A DNA stretch of 64,000 bases from JAXLWB01 sp046328715 (GTDB taxonomy: Bacteria; Chloroflexota; Anaerolineae; Caldilineales; Caldilineaceae), in the NCBI GenBank assembly GCA_046328715.1, contig JAXLWB010000010.1, forward strand, positions 62,001 to 126,000. The letters run 5' to 3'. The translations under genes were made by a program, and so were the position numbers. The number at the start of each line of letters is the position of its first letter. The first letter of the stretch is position 1. The notes below the pieces were generated by a model, which was not told the origin of the DNA, ran no database searches, and saw nothing but the letters and a program-made list of their open reading frames with translations. Of this stretch, positions 26,855-35,262 are shown piece by piece.

Positions 26855-27512
26855 CTCATTCCCACGCTCAGCGTGGGAATGCAGTCTAAACGCTCACGCG
26901 TTCCCTTACCAGGTTGTTGTGACCTCAAGCACGCCTTCCATCCCTGCGTAGTTTCTCGCACTTGAATGTCGCCAATGTACTGGCAAATCCACATAGCCTC
27001 GCATCACCGGGTTATTGTGAATGTACTCAATCTTCTGGCGCATCATGGCATCACCCTGAATCATCTCAGGGTGCGAACCCTCTTGCCAGAGCTGGTAGGT
27101 ACGATCCGTTTTGTGCAAGAGCTTAAAGAATTGCAACTGATGTAGCACATGCACGGCGTTTCGTTCTTCTAGAAACTCGATAATGCGCTTCGCAGTAAAT
27201 GATTTGAAGCTAGCAACACTCTGCGACAAGTCCGGTGAACTGGCAATCCAATGGATGTGATTCTCCAGAATGACGTAAGCGTAAATGATCCAACGCTCCT
27301 CATTTTGCAAGAAGCGCATGGAGCCGAGCAGAATTTCTGCAATCGCCTTACTTGAAAAAACAGGGGTCCAATTGACGGTGGTTCCGGTTAAGAAATGGGG
27401 TGCTATGCCTTTGACAAACTTATACCTACTGCGGGCCATACTCGGGGTTCCCTCACACAACGTGACGCGTGAGCGTCTGGACTGCGTTCCCACGCCGGAG
27501 CGTGGGAACGAG
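26855..27512 (-). mobile_element. RAYT element with REP-like inverted ends
   Basis: The ends 26855-26905 and 27464-27512 are inverted copies of one about 48-base unit. Each has a REP-type hairpin (TTCCCACGCTC / GCGTGGGAA) followed by GCAGTC and ACGCTCACGCGT, with a few differences. They enclose a single intact REP-associated transposase gene. The element sits 5 bases beyond the stop of the hydantoinase-type gene and behind the macroglobulin terminator, so it has not broken a gene. Confidence 0.8.
26906..27439 (-). CDS. REP-associated tyrosine transposase (RAYT, TnpA_REP/Y1 family)
   Basis: 177 residues from the ATG at 27439, giving the usual MARSRY start. An in-frame GTG within the right REP end would add 18 residues unlike the family. 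Y1 HUH-type features are all present: the HIHW metal-binding histidines after VILENH, the helix FKSFTAKRII, QEGSHPEMI, and the catalytic tyrosine in KIEYIHNNP. It ends with HWRHSSARNY, also typical. RAYTs act on single-stranded REP hairpins and are thought to spread REP/BIME elements without moving themselves often. Its flanking inverted REP-like sequences are its presumed substrate. Confidence 0.92.
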   Translation of the reverse strand: MARSRYKFVKGIAPHFLTGTTVNWTPVFSSKAIAEILLGSMRFLQNEERWIIYAYVILENHIHWIASSPDLSQSVASFKSFTAKRIIEFLEERNAVHVLHQLQFFKLLHKTDRTYQLWQEGSHPEMIQGDAMMRQKIEYIHNNPVMRGYVDLPVHWRHSSARNYAGMEGVLEVTTTW

Positions 27513-27517
27513 AACGA

Positions 27518-29065
27518 TTACTCTGCTAGATCGCCAACCGCCTTGACCGCGATGCGGGTCGCATTGCCGGGCAGATAGGCTAGCGGCACCTCTTCTACTT
27601 CTACAATTTCCACGGAACTGCGTTTGGCACCGGCGGCAACTGCCTTGTCTATGGCTTCCTGTTTGGCTTGAGCCAGGGCCTGGTCACGGCTCATGGCGGC
27701 TAGGGAGAAAATGCGGTCGGTTTCGCCGCCGATTTGAGCGATGGCGGCACCGATGGCGTTGGCACAGGCAAAGTGGGGCGGCTTGACAATCTCGGAAGCC
27801 CCGCTCACCGGACGCTGGATCAAGATGCTGCCGCCGCCGACGATGATCACGGGCACGGCGTTGGCGCTTGTCTTCATGCGATCCACAGCATTGTTGACCA
27901 TCTCTTCGATGCGATCCTCGGTTGCGGCAATTAATGCCTTGTCCATCTCTGCGACACGGCTCTTGTCTCCAAAATCGGCATGTCCAGCCGCAACGGCAAT
28001 GTCACTGGTCGTTAGGACATCGCCGCCAAAGATCTTGGCCTTGCTCGTCAATTCGTAGCCGACACTTTGCGGACCGACCTTGACTGCGCCGTCATCCCCC
28101 GTGCGAACATGCGAGCCGCCACCGAGACCAATCGATAGGGTGTCGGGCATACGGAAGTTGGTGCGCACGCCGCCAATATCCACCGCTAGCGCAGCGACAC
28201 GCGGAAAACCATGCTGCAGCACGCCGACATCGGTAGTTGTACCACCAACGTCGATCACAATCGCGTCCTTCAGCCCGGAGAGAAAGGCCGCACCGCGCAT
28301 TGAGTTGGTCGGACCCGAAGCAAAGGTGAGGACCGGATAACTTTCAGCAAAATCGGCGTTCATCAAGGTGCCGTCGTTCTGGCTGATGTAGAAGGGGCAG
28401 GAGATCTTCATCTCTTTGAGGGCGGACTTGAAGCCATTGACCGTGCGCACCGCCAGATCACGCAGACAGGCATTCATGATCGCCGCGTTCTCGCGCTCTA
28501 GCAACCCGATGCGTCCGATCTTGCTGGAAAGGGTGATGTTGGCATCGGGGATGATACGCTGGACGATTTCAGCGGTCTGCTCTTCGAAGATGGTGTTGAC
28601 GGGTGAGAAGACCGAGGAGATGGCGATGGCCTTTAGCCCTTTGGCCTTAATTTCCTGAGCAATACCTTCGATCTCCGCTGGGTCGAAGGCTGAAATCTCG
28701 CGCCCATCAAACTCATGACCGCCATGTGCCAGCCAGTAGTTGCGCCCGACGACCTCGGCCAGATCATCCGGCCAATCGACCATCGGCGGCAGACAGACAG
28801 TGGCGGGCAAACCAAGCCGGATACAGGCAGTGGGTTGCAGCCGTTTGCGTTCAACGACGGCGTTCGTGAAATGGGTGGTGCCGATCATGACACCGTCGAG
28901 TTTGGCTACATCCAACCCTGATTGGCGGACAATCTCACGCAGGGCGGTGGCGATGCCATCGCCTACGTTGGGTGTGGTCGGGGTTTTGGTAGAGGCGAGC
29001 ACCTGTGTGCCATCCATGAGCACAGCATCCGTGTTGGTGCCGCCAACGTCAATTCCAATTCGCAT
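27518..29065 (-). CDS. Hydantoinase/oxoprolinase family protein (HyuA-like)
   Basis: 515 residues from an ATG behind AAGGAGGAGTC, an ideal RBS. An upstream in-frame start at 29143 is unlikely. The ASKHA-type nucleotide-binding fold shows in MRIGIDVGGTNTDAVL at the N-terminus, the second phosphate loop DVGGTTTDVGVL, and GLGGGSHVR. Family members hydrolyse hydantoins, 5-oxoproline or acetone/acetophenone carboxylation substrates with ATP. At about 515 residues it is the short HyuA_N-type version, and no HyuB subunit follows. Such proteins are often encoded with DUF917 proteins; one is encoded 6 kb away (35263-36369). Substrate undetermined. Confidence 0.88.
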   Translation of the reverse strand: MRIGIDVGGTNTDAVLMDGTQVLASTKTPTTPNVGDGIATALREIVRQSGLDVAKLDGVMIGTTHFTNAVVERKRLQPTACIRLGLPATVCLPPMVDWPDDLAEVVGRNYWLAHGGHEFDGREISAFDPAEIEGIAQEIKAKGLKAIAISSVFSPVNTIFEEQTAEIVQRIIPDANITLSSKIGRIGLLERENAAIMNACLRDLAVRTVNGFKSALKEMKISCPFYISQNDGTLMNADFAESYPVLTFASGPTNSMRGAAFLSGLKDAIVIDVGGTTTDVGVLQHGFPRVAALAVDIGGVRTNFRMPDTLSIGLGGGSHVRTGDDGAVKVGPQSVGYELTSKAKIFGGDVLTTSDIAVAAGHADFGDKSRVAEMDKALIAATEDRIEEMVNNAVDRMKTSANAVPVIIVGGGSILIQRPVSGASEIVKPPHFACANAIGAAIAQIGGETDRIFSLAAMSRDQALAQAKQEAIDKAVAAGAKRSSVEIVEVEEVPLAYLPGNATRIAVKAVGDLAE

Positions 29066-29171
29066 GACTCCTCCTTGCGAATACGGGCAAATTGAAAAGT
29101 TGAGAGATAGGAAGATTGTAGCTGTTACGCCAATGCTTAGCAAACTACTAGAGGAGTGGAGGGAGGGAGTG

Positions 29172-29245
29172 GGTCAGTGAGTCAGTAGAACAGTAGGACA
29201 GTAGGATGGTTTTTACTGATTCACTGTCCCACTGTCCTACTGATT
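29172..29245. repeat. CAGTAGGACAGTAGG inverted repeat
   Basis: Words such as GTCAGTAGAACAGTAGG on the left and CACTGTCCCACTGTCC on the right, ending at the spoVR stop codon. It belongs to the same word class as the repeats at 11.5, 37.6 and 45.4 kb and could terminate the prkA-spoVR transcript. Confidence 0.7.
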
Positions 29246-30742
29246 TTACGCTTTTTGCAGCAGGCGGCTTTGATGTTGTTTACCGTCGAAGGAGAAGAGC
29301 ATCTTGCCTTTGTCGGTGACATAGGTTTCAATGTGGACAGGGCGGCTCCAGATCGCTTGTAGGTTTTCAAGGGTGGCTTCTGCATAATCGACGCGCAGAT
29401 CAACCTCCTCCCAACGGTGGAAGAGATAGAGTTCACCCCGGTTTTCATAGTTAGCGTCTACCACGTCGATAATTGGATCGCCAAAGTTGGTCAGTTGGAA
29501 GAGCAAGCGACGTTTGATGTCTTGGAACTCGCGACTTTCGATCTCGTAGTGGTCGCCGTTTTTTTCGTAACGGTAGCTGAAAAGCCCTTGCCTTTCGGCA
29601 AACTCTGGGGTCAGAAATTCGTCGATAAAGCCAACATCGTTGTAGATCCGGCGTACCTCGAAGATCTTCTTCACCCCTTGACCTAACTGCCGATCCCAGT
29701 TGGCGCGCTCTCTGGCATCGATACAATCGTCGTATTCTGGCCCAAAGGCACCGCGGTCCCAACGCTCTTCGATATCTTTCAGTAGTTCGACACCAAGCTT
29801 GTAGGGATTCAGGCGGCCAGGGGAAGTGGCGACGACGCCAGAGTGATGGTCGGCGTAGTCGATCAACTCGCTCGCTTTGAGGGCATAACGTGTCATGATG
29901 CGTGAGTGCCAAAAGGTTGCCCACCCTTCGTTCATGATCTTGGTCTGGCGTTGCGGTGCAAAATAATAGGCTTCATCGCGAATGATGCTGAGCACATCCT
30001 GTTGCCAGGGAGTCAACGGCGCAAATTCGAGCAAGAAGAGCAGCAGATCACGCTGTGGATTGGCTGGAAACTTAAACTCTTTGTCCTGTTCCTTTTTGCG
30101 CTTCGCTTGCTCCTGCTTCAAGAACTCGGGCGGGTTGATATAACGATCCATATACTCTTTGCTCGGCATGCGGCTGGGCGCTTCGTCTTCGTCGTTGCTA
30201 CTTTCTACCCGTGCGGGTTGGCGTTGAATGCCGGGACCATGCAGATCGATCAGATTATCCAGAGAGAGACAGCGATCCACAAAGGTTTCAACATCGTTGA
30301 TGCCGACCCGGTCGATATGGCGACGAATACGTGTGGCATGGTTCGCCGTATCATCGAGCATACGCCGGTTGGTGTGGGCGAACCAGAGATTGTTCTTGAA
30401 GAAATCAGCATGTGCATAGACGTGAGCCATCACCAGCTTCTGGTCAACCGTAAGATTGCTCTCCAGCAGATAGGCATAACACGGATCTGTATTGATGACC
30501 AGCTCGTAAATGCGATGCAGGCCATAGTCATAGCTTTTGCGCAGCCGTTCGTATTCCATACCAAAGCGCCAATGCGGGTAGCGGCTGGGAAAACCATCAT
30601 AGGCTGCTACCTGATTCATCTGGCTAAAGTTGAGCATCACAAAGCGCAATTCAGGAAAGTCAAGGCCGACATCGCGTGCATAGCCAATAACTTCCGCTTC
30701 GATTGCTTGTAATTCGGGTGGCAATGCGGTTGAAAATGACAT
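29246..30742 (-). CDS. spoVR: SpoVR family protein
   Basis: 498 residues, normal for SpoVR/YcgB. Typical stretches are LDFPELRFVMLNFSQMNQVAAYDGFPSRYPHWRFGMEYE near the start, VYAHADFFKNNLWF, NEGWATFWHSRIM with the conserved HEx-like NEGWA, and PYKLGVELLKDIEERW. In Bacillus the homologue is needed for spore cortex formation. In non-sporulating bacteria it is encoded with PrkA and a DUF444 protein, exactly as here (third gene, 71 bases after the DUF444 gene). The module is linked to starvation and stress responses in E. coli. No sporulation gene is in the window, so the stress-module role is the more probable one. Confidence 0.95.
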   Translation of the reverse strand: MSFSTALPPELQAIEAEVIGYARDVGLDFPELRFVMLNFSQMNQVAAYDGFPSRYPHWRFGMEYERLRKSYDYGLHRIYELVINTDPCYAYLLESNLTVDQKLVMAHVYAHADFFKNNLWFAHTNRRMLDDTANHATRIRRHIDRVGINDVETFVDRCLSLDNLIDLHGPGIQRQPARVESSNDEDEAPSRMPSKEYMDRYINPPEFLKQEQAKRKKEQDKEFKFPANPQRDLLLFLLEFAPLTPWQQDVLSIIRDEAYYFAPQRQTKIMNEGWATFWHSRIMTRYALKASELIDYADHHSGVVATSPGRLNPYKLGVELLKDIEERWDRGAFGPEYDDCIDARERANWDRQLGQGVKKIFEVRRIYNDVGFIDEFLTPEFAERQGLFSYRYEKNGDHYEIESREFQDIKRRLLFQLTNFGDPIIDVVDANYENRGELYLFHRWEEVDLRVDYAEATLENLQAIWSRPVHIETYVTDKGKMLFSFDGKQHQSRLLQKA

Positions 30743-30752
30743 AGGTGTCTCT

Positions 30753-30806
30753 TACGAAATACGAAATACGAAATACGAAGAATACAACTCGTATTTCGTA
30801 CTTCGC
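30753..30806. repeat. ACGAAATACGAA tandem-word inverted repeat between yeaH and spoVR
   Basis: Four tandem ACGAAAT words on the left and the complements (CGTATTTCGTACTTCG) on the right form a hairpin in the gap between two co-transcribed genes. It may trim or stabilise the operon mRNA. Confidence 0.75.
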
Positions 30807-30813
30807 AACTCAA

Positions 30814-31911
30814 CTACTTCCCTTTTCCCAAAAATAGCTTGATTGCATCATAAATCCCATCATCATTTGGGATACGCGTCATCACGAGATTCTCTTTCTC
30901 ATTCAGCTCTTGCAAGGTGGTTAGAAAGCTGCCTTCATATTGCCGCTGATTGACCTGGCCATAACAGTAGAGATTAGCAACTGGAACTAAGTACTCCTCA
31001 AGCAGATCCAGCGCTCGCTCGTTGTCATCGGAGAAGTTCTCACCATCGGAAAATTGGAAAAGATAAATATTCCAGTCAATCGGCGAGTAGTGCTGCTGAA
31101 GCAGACGTTGGCAGACTTCCAGAGCCGATGAGATCTTGGTGCCGCCACTCTGATAGAGATGATAGAAGGTTTTCTCATCCACTTCGGAGGCTGCGGCATC
31201 GTGGACAATGTAGCGGCGATGGACTTGTCGATAGTTCGTCTTGAGCCAGGCGTCGATCCAAAAGGCGGTCATACGTACGAGTCGTTTTTCGCGTTCACCC
31301 ATCGAGCCAGAGACATCCATCATGTAGACGATCACTGCATTGGACTGAGGAACGGGCTTTGTCTCATAAGCGCGGTAGCGGCGGTCTTCGCGAACCGGGA
31401 TGACACGAGGGTTATTGGGGTCGTACTCGCCGGTCATCAGTTGGCGCTTCAAAGCCTCGCGATAGCTGCGCTTAAAATGGCGCAACGATTCGGGCCCTAC
31501 GCGGCGGATGTCGGTATAGCGTGCAACCTCGCTGGTGACAGTCTGGCGACCTTTGGGTTGGATACGCGGTAACTCCAGTTCTTCCGCCAGCATCTGCACC
31601 AACTCGTCGATCGAGATCTCCGCCTCCAGGATATGTTGCCCAGGCGTGTCGCCGGCATCGCCTTCGCCGTCGCCCGGTTGCGCCTGGCCGAGGACATCGC
31701 CTGGTTCACCTGGACCTTGCCCTACGCCGCCGCTACCCGCTTTACCAAAGGTAAAACGCGGCAGATCGACCTGAGGCACCGGAATGCGGACAAGTTCCTT
31801 GCCTTGGCGACCGATAAGCTGATCGTCGGTCATGTAGCGACGCAGATTCTGTTTGATCTTGCCACGCACAATCTGACGATAGCGAGTGGCATCTTGTTCG
31901 ATATTGGACAT
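30814..31911 (-). CDS. yeaH: DUF444/YeaH-YhbH family protein
   Basis: 365 residues from the ATG at 31911 (MSNIEQDATRYRQIVRGKIKQ, the family start). An in-frame start at 31992 would only add a repeat-encoded proline-rich piece. A glycine-rich linker (GGVGQGPGEPGDVLGQAQPGDGEGDAG) precedes a von Willebrand A-like domain with the MIDAS motif DVSGS in MMDVSGSMGEREKRL and the later SGGTKISSALEVC. YeaH is a partner and substrate-like factor of the PrkA/YeaG kinase in E. coli. Gene order prkA-yeaH-spoVR and the same strand support one operon. The gap to prkA (114 bases) is occupied by a palindrome of GGAGATAGGGAGG words. Confidence 0.95.
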   Translation of the reverse strand: MSNIEQDATRYRQIVRGKIKQNLRRYMTDDQLIGRQGKELVRIPVPQVDLPRFTFGKAGSGGVGQGPGEPGDVLGQAQPGDGEGDAGDTPGQHILEAEISIDELVQMLAEELELPRIQPKGRQTVTSEVARYTDIRRVGPESLRHFKRSYREALKRQLMTGEYDPNNPRVIPVREDRRYRAYETKPVPQSNAVIVYMMDVSGSMGEREKRLVRMTAFWIDAWLKTNYRQVHRRYIVHDAAASEVDEKTFYHLYQSGGTKISSALEVCQRLLQQHYSPIDWNIYLFQFSDGENFSDDNERALDLLEEYLVPVANLYCYGQVNQRQYEGSFLTTLQELNEKENLVMTRIPNDDGIYDAIKLFLGKGK

Positions 31912-31946
31912 GGGAAGATGAAGTTTCCTTTTCCCAGTTGGGAGAA

Positions 31947-32020
31947 AGATGGGGAGATAGGGAGGTGGGGAGATAGGGAAAATCCTCCTCATCTCCCTAC
32001 CTCCCCACCTCCCTATCTCA
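31947..32020. repeat. GGGAGATAGGGAGGTGGGG inverted repeat between prkA and yeaH
   Basis: Arms at about 31953-31979 and 31993-32019 are complementary over 27 bases with almost no mismatch and are built from GAGATAGG/GAGGTGGG words. The hairpin lies inside the operon and may lower expression of the distal genes or protect the prkA message. Confidence 0.8.
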
Positions 32021-32025
32021 AACCC

Positions 32026-34074
32026 TTAGTGCGCCATCGTATCGCCACGGGCGAAGATGCTGGCCACGTAGTTCAACACATCGGTGGCGCAGATATCGCA
32101 GTAGCCGTAGTTCTTCACCAAGCGCGCCTTGACCACGTCAATCTTTTCCTGTGTTTCGGGATCGATCACGCTGCTGACCAAGCTGGTTAACTTGATGCTA
32201 TCCTTCTGATCCTCAAACAGCTTGAGTTCTAAGGCTTTACGCAGGCGTTCGTTGGAGGTCCAGTCGAACTTCTTGCCTTCAATCGCCAAGGCACCGATGT
32301 AGTTCATGATCTCACGGCGGAAATCATCCTTACGGCTGTCGGCGATCTCAATCTTCTTTTCGATCGAGCGCATCAGCCGTTCGTCCGGCTCTTCGTCGCG
32401 TCCGGTGAAGGGATTCTTCACCTTTTGGCGCAAAGTATAGGCTTTAACGTTGTCGATGTAGTTGGCTGCTAAACGACTGATGGCCGATTCATCTGCCGAG
32501 ATGGCTCGCTGCACCTCGTTCTTCACGATCTCGTCGTACTCTTGACGCACATCGTTGAGCAAGAGGGCGTAGCGCTCCTTTTCCTTCTCGTTGGTGAGCA
32601 ACGAGTGGTGTTTGAGTCCGTTCTCCAGTTCGCGCAAGACGACGAACGGGTTCAAACAGCCCACAGCACCGTGAGAAACCAAGGCATTGGAAAGTTTGTC
32701 CTGGATATAGCGTGGAGAGATGCCGCGCATTCCTTCATTGGTGGCTTGGTCGCGCACCTCGCGTACGGCGTCTTCGGTAAAGCCGGGCAGCGAACGGCCA
32801 TCATAGAGCTTCATCTTTTGCATCAACGTATGACCAGCGTTCTTCGGCTCTTCCAAACGAGTGAGGATCGCCCACATGGCAGCCAGTTCTAGCGTGTGGG
32901 GCGCAATATGTTTGCCCAGCACCGTGCGATTGTTGAAATCGCGCTCGTAGATCTTCAGTTCGTCGCGGAAGCGGGTGACATAGGGGATGTCGATCTTCAC
33001 CGTGCGATCCCGAAGCGCTTCCATGTACTCATTCGCCAGCAACTTGCGATATTCCGGTTCGTTGGTGTGCCCGACAATCACCTCGTCGATGTCAGTCTGG
33101 GCGAATTTCTTCGGCTTGATCTTGTGCTCCTGCGATGCAGTGAGCAGGTCGTAGAGAAAGGCCACATCGAGCTTGAGCAACTCGACAAACTCGACGATGC
33201 CACGGTTGGCAATGTTGAGCTCGCCGTCAAAGTTGAAGGCACGAGGGTCTGAGTCAGATCCATATTCGGCGATCTTGCGATAGTTGATATCGCCGGTGAG
33301 CTCGGTCGAATCCTGGTTCTTCTCATCCTTGGGCTGGAAGGTGCCGATACCCAGCCGATCCTGCTCGGAAAGGATCAAACGTTTGACCCGCACATGTTCG
33401 ATTACCTTGCTCCAGTTGCCCTGGTGGTCCTCCATCAGTGAACGATAGACGTGGCGACAGGCTGGGCAAAGATCGCCGTTGAGAACGATCCCATAGCTTG
33501 AGTGATTGTTAGCGTTTAACTCAGCTAGGACACGTGGGCGTAACTCGACAGGAATCACATGCATCGGTTCTTCGTGCATCGGGCATTCCATGCGCCCATC
33601 AGGCGTATCCCAGACTAAAGAATAGAGCGCACCTTCTTCGGTCGCTGAATAAGCTTGAATACCTTTTTTAAGCAAACGCACAATCGTACTCTTAGAGCTA
33701 CCCACGGGACCATGCAAAAGCAAGACACGTCGTTCTGTACCGTAGCCGCGTGCCGCTGACTGAAAGACTTGCACCAGGTCCATTAATTGACGATCCAAAC
33801 CAAATACCGCATCGGCACCGTTATCTATCGGATCATCGAAGAAGTTATAGTGGGTTAACTCTTCGCGAAAGTGGGTATAAGTGTTAGAACCATAGGACAT
33901 GATCATGTCATAGATTCTTTGGTAAGCGGTGCGCGCCACTCGGGGATCTTGTTTGACAATATCGAGATATTCGGCAAGCGATCCCTCCCAATGATGTTGG
34001 CGAAATGCCTGTACATCGAACATCTGTTGCACTACCGTAAGCAAACTGTTTCCATTCGTGCTACTCATGTTCAT
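32026..34074 (-). CDS. prkA: PrkA-type serine protein kinase (YeaG family)
   Basis: 682 residues, full length for PrkA. The AAA+ domain carries a Walker A GPVGSSKST (122-130). Family segments are GSNTYTHFREELTHYNFFDDPIDNGADAVFGLD near the start, CPMHEEPMHVIP and LCPACRHVY with paired cysteines, GLVEFVELLK-like GIVEFVELLKLDVAFL, and the C-terminal kinase-like region with DEPDERLMRSIEKKIEIAD. In E. coli YeaG acts in nitrogen starvation and stress; in Bacillus PrkA influences sporulation. The RBS GAGGTGA is 6 bases from the ATG. A long gene-free region with hairpins lies upstream and presumably holds the promoter. First gene of the prkA-yeaH-spoVR unit. Confidence 0.96.
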   Translation of the reverse strand: MNMSSTNGNSLLTVVQQMFDVQAFRQHHWEGSLAEYLDIVKQDPRVARTAYQRIYDMIMSYGSNTYTHFREELTHYNFFDDPIDNGADAVFGLDRQLMDLVQVFQSAARGYGTERRVLLLHGPVGSSKSTIVRLLKKGIQAYSATEEGALYSLVWDTPDGRMECPMHEEPMHVIPVELRPRVLAELNANNHSSYGIVLNGDLCPACRHVYRSLMEDHQGNWSKVIEHVRVKRLILSEQDRLGIGTFQPKDEKNQDSTELTGDINYRKIAEYGSDSDPRAFNFDGELNIANRGIVEFVELLKLDVAFLYDLLTASQEHKIKPKKFAQTDIDEVIVGHTNEPEYRKLLANEYMEALRDRTVKIDIPYVTRFRDELKIYERDFNNRTVLGKHIAPHTLELAAMWAILTRLEEPKNAGHTLMQKMKLYDGRSLPGFTEDAVREVRDQATNEGMRGISPRYIQDKLSNALVSHGAVGCLNPFVVLRELENGLKHHSLLTNEKEKERYALLLNDVRQEYDEIVKNEVQRAISADESAISRLAANYIDNVKAYTLRQKVKNPFTGRDEEPDERLMRSIEKKIEIADSRKDDFRREIMNYIGALAIEGKKFDWTSNERLRKALELKLFEDQKDSIKLTSLVSSVIDPETQEKIDVVKARLVKNYGYCDICATDVLNYVASIFARGDTMAH

Positions 34075-34226
34075 AAGATGTCACCTCGTGAAAAATTGCG
34101 ATCACCTGTATCCACCGATGTTGCAGTGAGCACTAGAGTTTCGCAGCCCTTCCCAAGCCGAAACTGTTCGTTCTCGAACGGAACTTGACCCTGCTAAAAA
34201 CCTCGTACAGCACCAATTTTGAAGAC

Positions 34227-34262
34227 AAAACGGGGCTAACCCTTGTTGGCTAGCCCCGTTTT
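34227..34262. terminator. 12-bp palindromic hairpin upstream of prkA
   Basis: Arms AAAACGGGGCTA and TAGCCCCGTTTT with a 12-base loop. Both strands end in a T run, so it can terminate in either direction. On the prkA strand it would lie in a 5' leader or mark the end of an upstream transcript. Confidence 0.8.
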
Positions 34263-35262
34263 CTATACTAAGCTTTGAATAAGAATCGAAATTACCTTGT
34301 TAACCGATCAATGGCTGGTGCAAAGGCTGTGGATCTTTTGAATGTGAGGGAGTGAATGGCGTTTGCAGAGCCTAACCGGTTTCACTAGGTTAACTTCAGT
34401 TCTCAGTTCAACCGCAGTATTTGCTTCGCTCTTCGCTTGTTGTTAGCGCCGTTGTTGAACTGGGCCAACCTGTATCGTAGATTTGGAAACTTCGCCCATT
34501 GCGGTGCGAACCGTCGGTGTCTATCTGGCAAATCTCGATACTAGTTTTAGTGAGGTTTTTCATCTCGTTCAACTATGAAGCTTGGGAATTGTTCATAGTC
34601 GATAGTAGATGTTATACTAAACGTTTTTGATCTTATCGTGGTTCCAACGTCTATACTATAACGTAATTACTAATTCTCCTGTTAACTTTGCTACAATTCC
34701 GGCCCGACTGCATTACCAATTAGAACAAGCGTTTCATCTACATAGTCAGAAAAATTCTGATTGAACTCAGCTAGCTCTCTAAATCACAAACGCGGGCTAG
34801 CTTCCTCGCTATTTTTGATGTGTTTCCTGACAAACCTTCTTAACAACTTGTTTGCTTTCCGATTTCTAAACAAATCTCCTGTCGTTGCTTGTTTAACTGT
34901 CACACATTAGCAACAGAATCTTTGAAATCATTGAACGGGTGACAAAGATCGGAGGGGAGAGTCGCTCAACAGGAGTTTTAGCAGATGTGCCACTAGAAAG
35001 GATTTGTCTTATCAAGGATAGGGTTCTACATCAGTAATATTTCTACAATGTAGAAACACCATTAGTGGCAACTGCTAACTGTCAGCGAAACTAATACTTC
35101 AATACGTGGAGTCATACATCTTGTGCTTGATTCAGTAACTCATAGAGATGACACCTAAACATTGCATGACCATTTGTGCAATCTTTATCTGTTTTGTCTA
35201 TCAGTATCTCTGAATCTACACAAGATAAATGAGGGAAAGTTCAAAAATGCATGAAAAATAGG
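34263..35262. other. Gene-free AT-rich region with several hairpins
   Basis: No reading frame over 60 codons exists in about 1 kb, and the sequence is clearly richer in A/T than the flanking genes. Perfect palindromes are ACTATGAA/TTCATAGT (34572-34599), TCAGAA-N3-TTCTGA (34746-34760), AGCTAGC/GCTAGCT (34769-34802) and TTTCTACA-N-TGTAGAAA (35040-35056). Runs resembling promoter boxes are scattered through it but none is convincing. It contains none of the short-word repeats that fill other gaps. It could be a long regulatory region, a structured RNA gene or a decayed segment; no known RNA family was recognised. Confidence 0.5.

Noticed and set aside
29906..30712. 268-codon open frame on the plus strand
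   Set aside because: Antisense to spoVR, which is complete and conserved.
31912..31992. 27-codon N-terminal extension of the YeaH-like protein
   Set aside because: It is encoded by the GGGAGATAGGG repeat, has no RBS and is absent from the family pattern, which begins at MSNIEQD.
34560..35260. Known large RNA such as RNase P, tmRNA or 6S RNA in the gene-free region
   Set aside because: None of the conserved core sequences of these RNAs could be found on either strand.
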